Origin: Palsa-892 sp035556215
GTDB lineage: Bacteria > Pseudomonadota > Alphaproteobacteria > Rhizobiales > Xanthobacteraceae
DNA length: 64,000 bases
Direction of reading: 5' to 3'
Assembly (NCBI GenBank): GCA_035556215.1
Contig: DATMFI010000027.1
Location: forward strand, 62,001 to 126,000
This document shows positions 62,825-64,000 of the stretch, one piece after another. The notes under the pieces are model-generated. The model searched no databases and was not told where the DNA came from. It saw only the letters and a program-made list of their open reading frames with translations. Positions within the stretch are counted from its first letter, which is position 1, and each line of letters starts with the position of its first letter. Made by a program: the position numbers and the translations under genes.

Positions 62825-64000
62825 ACCGGGAACCCGGAAAGAAAGTTTCGATTAGCGTTCTTGGCGCCACGGGATCGGTTGGCAAAAGCACGCTCGATCT
62901 CATCGCCGCCAATCCTGAACGCTATGAAGTTGTTGCGCTGACGGCAAAACGCGGCGCGAAAGAATTGGCGCGGCTTGCGCGCGCTTCGGGAGCGCAATTC
63001 GCTGTCGTTGCGGAGCCGGATAGTTTCGATGCGTTGCGCCGCGAACTCGAAGGTTCAGGCGTGACCGCGGCCGCTGGCCGTGACGGCATGCTGGAAGCCG
63101 CACGGCGGCCGGCGGACGTCATCGTCGCGGCGATTTCCGGCGCCGCCGGTCTTGAACCGACGCTCGCGGCGCTAACAAAAAATCGTTGCGTGGCTGTCGC
63201 GAACAAGGAGTGTCTGGTTTCCGCCGGCAGCTTGTTCATGCGTGCCGCGCGCGAAAGCGGCGCGACGATTTTGCCGGTCGACTCCGAGCACAATGCAATC
63301 TTCCAGGCGCTGATGGCGGGACCGAAAGAATCGGTTGAGAAGGTGACGATCACCGGCTCGGGCGGGCCGTTCCGCACGCGTCCGGCGGCGACGTTCGCAA
63401 GCATCACGCCCGAGGAAGCGTTGCGTCACCCGACCTGGTCGATGGGTGCGAAGATCACTATCGATTCCGCGACACTGATGAATAAAGGACTCGAACTGAT
63501 CGAGGCGCATCATCTGTTCGATCTCGCACCGAAGAACCTCGATGTTGTCATTCACCCGCAATCCGTGGTGCATGCGCTTGTCGAATATCGGGACGGCGCG
63601 GTGTTGGCGGCCTTGTCGATGCCGGACATGCGGATTCCGCTGGCCTGCTGTCTCGGCTGGCCTTCCCGGCCGGCCTGGGCCGCGCCTCGGCTCGACCTTG
63701 CCAAAATAGCGAACCTCAGTTTCGAGGCGCCGGATCGGAACCGGTTCCCGGCGCTCCAGCTTGCCTGTGAGGCGCTTGAAGCGGGCGGAGCGGCTCCGAC
63801 GGTGCTCAATGCGGCAAATGAGGTCGCCGTCGAGGCGTTTCTTGCCCGCCAAATCGGTTTTAATGATATTCCTCGCCTTGTCCGGGATACCCTGGCCCAG
63901 GCTGTCTCGGAAAGCTTAACGGAGCCGGTTTCGGCCGAACAGGCGATCGCCGTTGACCATATTGGCAGAAGTATAGCCCGGACCCTCTTGCCCCAATTTG
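62818..64000 (+). CDS. dxr: 1-deoxy-D-xylulose 5-phosphate reductoisomerase (partial, runs off window)
   Basis: Second step of the MEP isoprenoid pathway, NADPH-dependent. About 394 residues are visible and the stop lies beyond 64000. Motifs are the NADPH site SVLGATGSVGKSTLDLI, VANKECLVSAG, the metal/substrate motif PVDSEHNAIFQAL, TGSGGPFR, HPTWSMGAKITIDSATLMNK and LNAANEVAVEAFL. The start is ATG 62818 (or GTG 62821), overlapping the cdsA stop. With uppS and cdsA it forms the usual isoprenoid/envelope precursor group. Confidence 0.95.
   Translation, partial: MVNREPGKKVSISVLGATGSVGKSTLDLIAANPERYEVVALTAKRGAKELARLARASGAQFAVVAEPDSFDALRRELEGSGVTAAAGRDGMLEAARRPADVIVAAISGAAGLEPTLAALTKNRCVAVANKECLVSAGSLFMRAARESGATILPVDSEHNAIFQALMAGPKESVEKVTITGSGGPFRTRPAATFASITPEEALRHPTWSMGAKITIDSATLMNKGLELIEAHHLFDLAPKNLDVVIHPQSVVHALVEYRDGAVLAALSMPDMRIPLACCLGWPSRPAWAAPRLDLAKIANLSFEAPDRNRFPALQLACEALEAGGAAPTVLNAANEVAVEAFLARQIGFNDIPRLVRDTLAQAVSESLTEPVSAEQAIAVDHIGRSIARTLLPQF

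Overview
The window looks like core chromosome of an alphaproteobacterium of the order Hyphomicrobiales (Rhizobiales), most like the Bradyrhizobium/Rhodopseudomonas/Xanthobacteraceae side. This is inferred from gene content, high G+C and gene order: tig-clpP-clpX-lon-hupB, nuoA-N followed by birA, rnj, mce, proS, lolC, lolD and dnaE, then rpsB-tsf-pyrH-frr-uppS-cdsA-dxr. No sequence search was run. I saw no insertion sequence, prophage, integrase or CRISPR array.

Layout. 1-699 is non-coding and contains a repeat-like, hairpin-rich stretch. 700-3606 holds two tandem paralogous membrane diguanylate cyclases and a small membrane protein. 3593-6681 (minus) holds an acyltransferase and the nitrogen pair glnB-glnA behind a near-perfect sigma-54 promoter. 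6935-10134 is a convergent pair: the NAD(P)HX repair enzyme nnr and a Kef/YbaL-type antiporter. 10306-17440 is a proteostasis block (tRNA-Leu, tig, clpP, clpX, lon, hupB, tRNA-Val). 17461-22448 (minus) is a branched-chain-type ABC importer in which LivM and LivG are one polypeptide; a Crp/Fnr regulator diverges from it. 23505-26842 has an ECF sigma factor, folE, a Rieske-FAD oxidoreductase and a second HU-like protein. 27276-30443 has tRNA-Asp, a W/Y-rich secreted protein with a Q/N-rich tail, and a convergent TPR/glycosyltransferase-like protein.

30664-45856 is a complete 14-gene complex I operon, nuoA to nuoN. It carries two extra tightly packed genes: an FlK-type (fluoroacetyl-CoA thioesterase family) thioesterase between nuoC and nuoD, and an unrecognised single-pass membrane protein between nuoF and nuoG. 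Downstream come birA, RNase J, methylmalonyl-CoA epimerase, a DUF1467 protein, a short proline-tRNA ligase, lolC/E and lolD. A cupin and a TctC/Bug binding protein sit between lolD and dnaE. The right end is the translation and envelope-precursor cluster rpsB, tsf, pyrH, frr, uppS, cdsA and dxr; dxr runs off the window.

No clearly new multi-gene system is visible. The best leads are the two passenger genes inside the complex I operon. Lesser ones are the structured repeat-like stretch at the left edge, the prion-like tail of the secreted W/Y-rich protein, and an unannotated-looking 48-codon gene between dnaE and rpsB.
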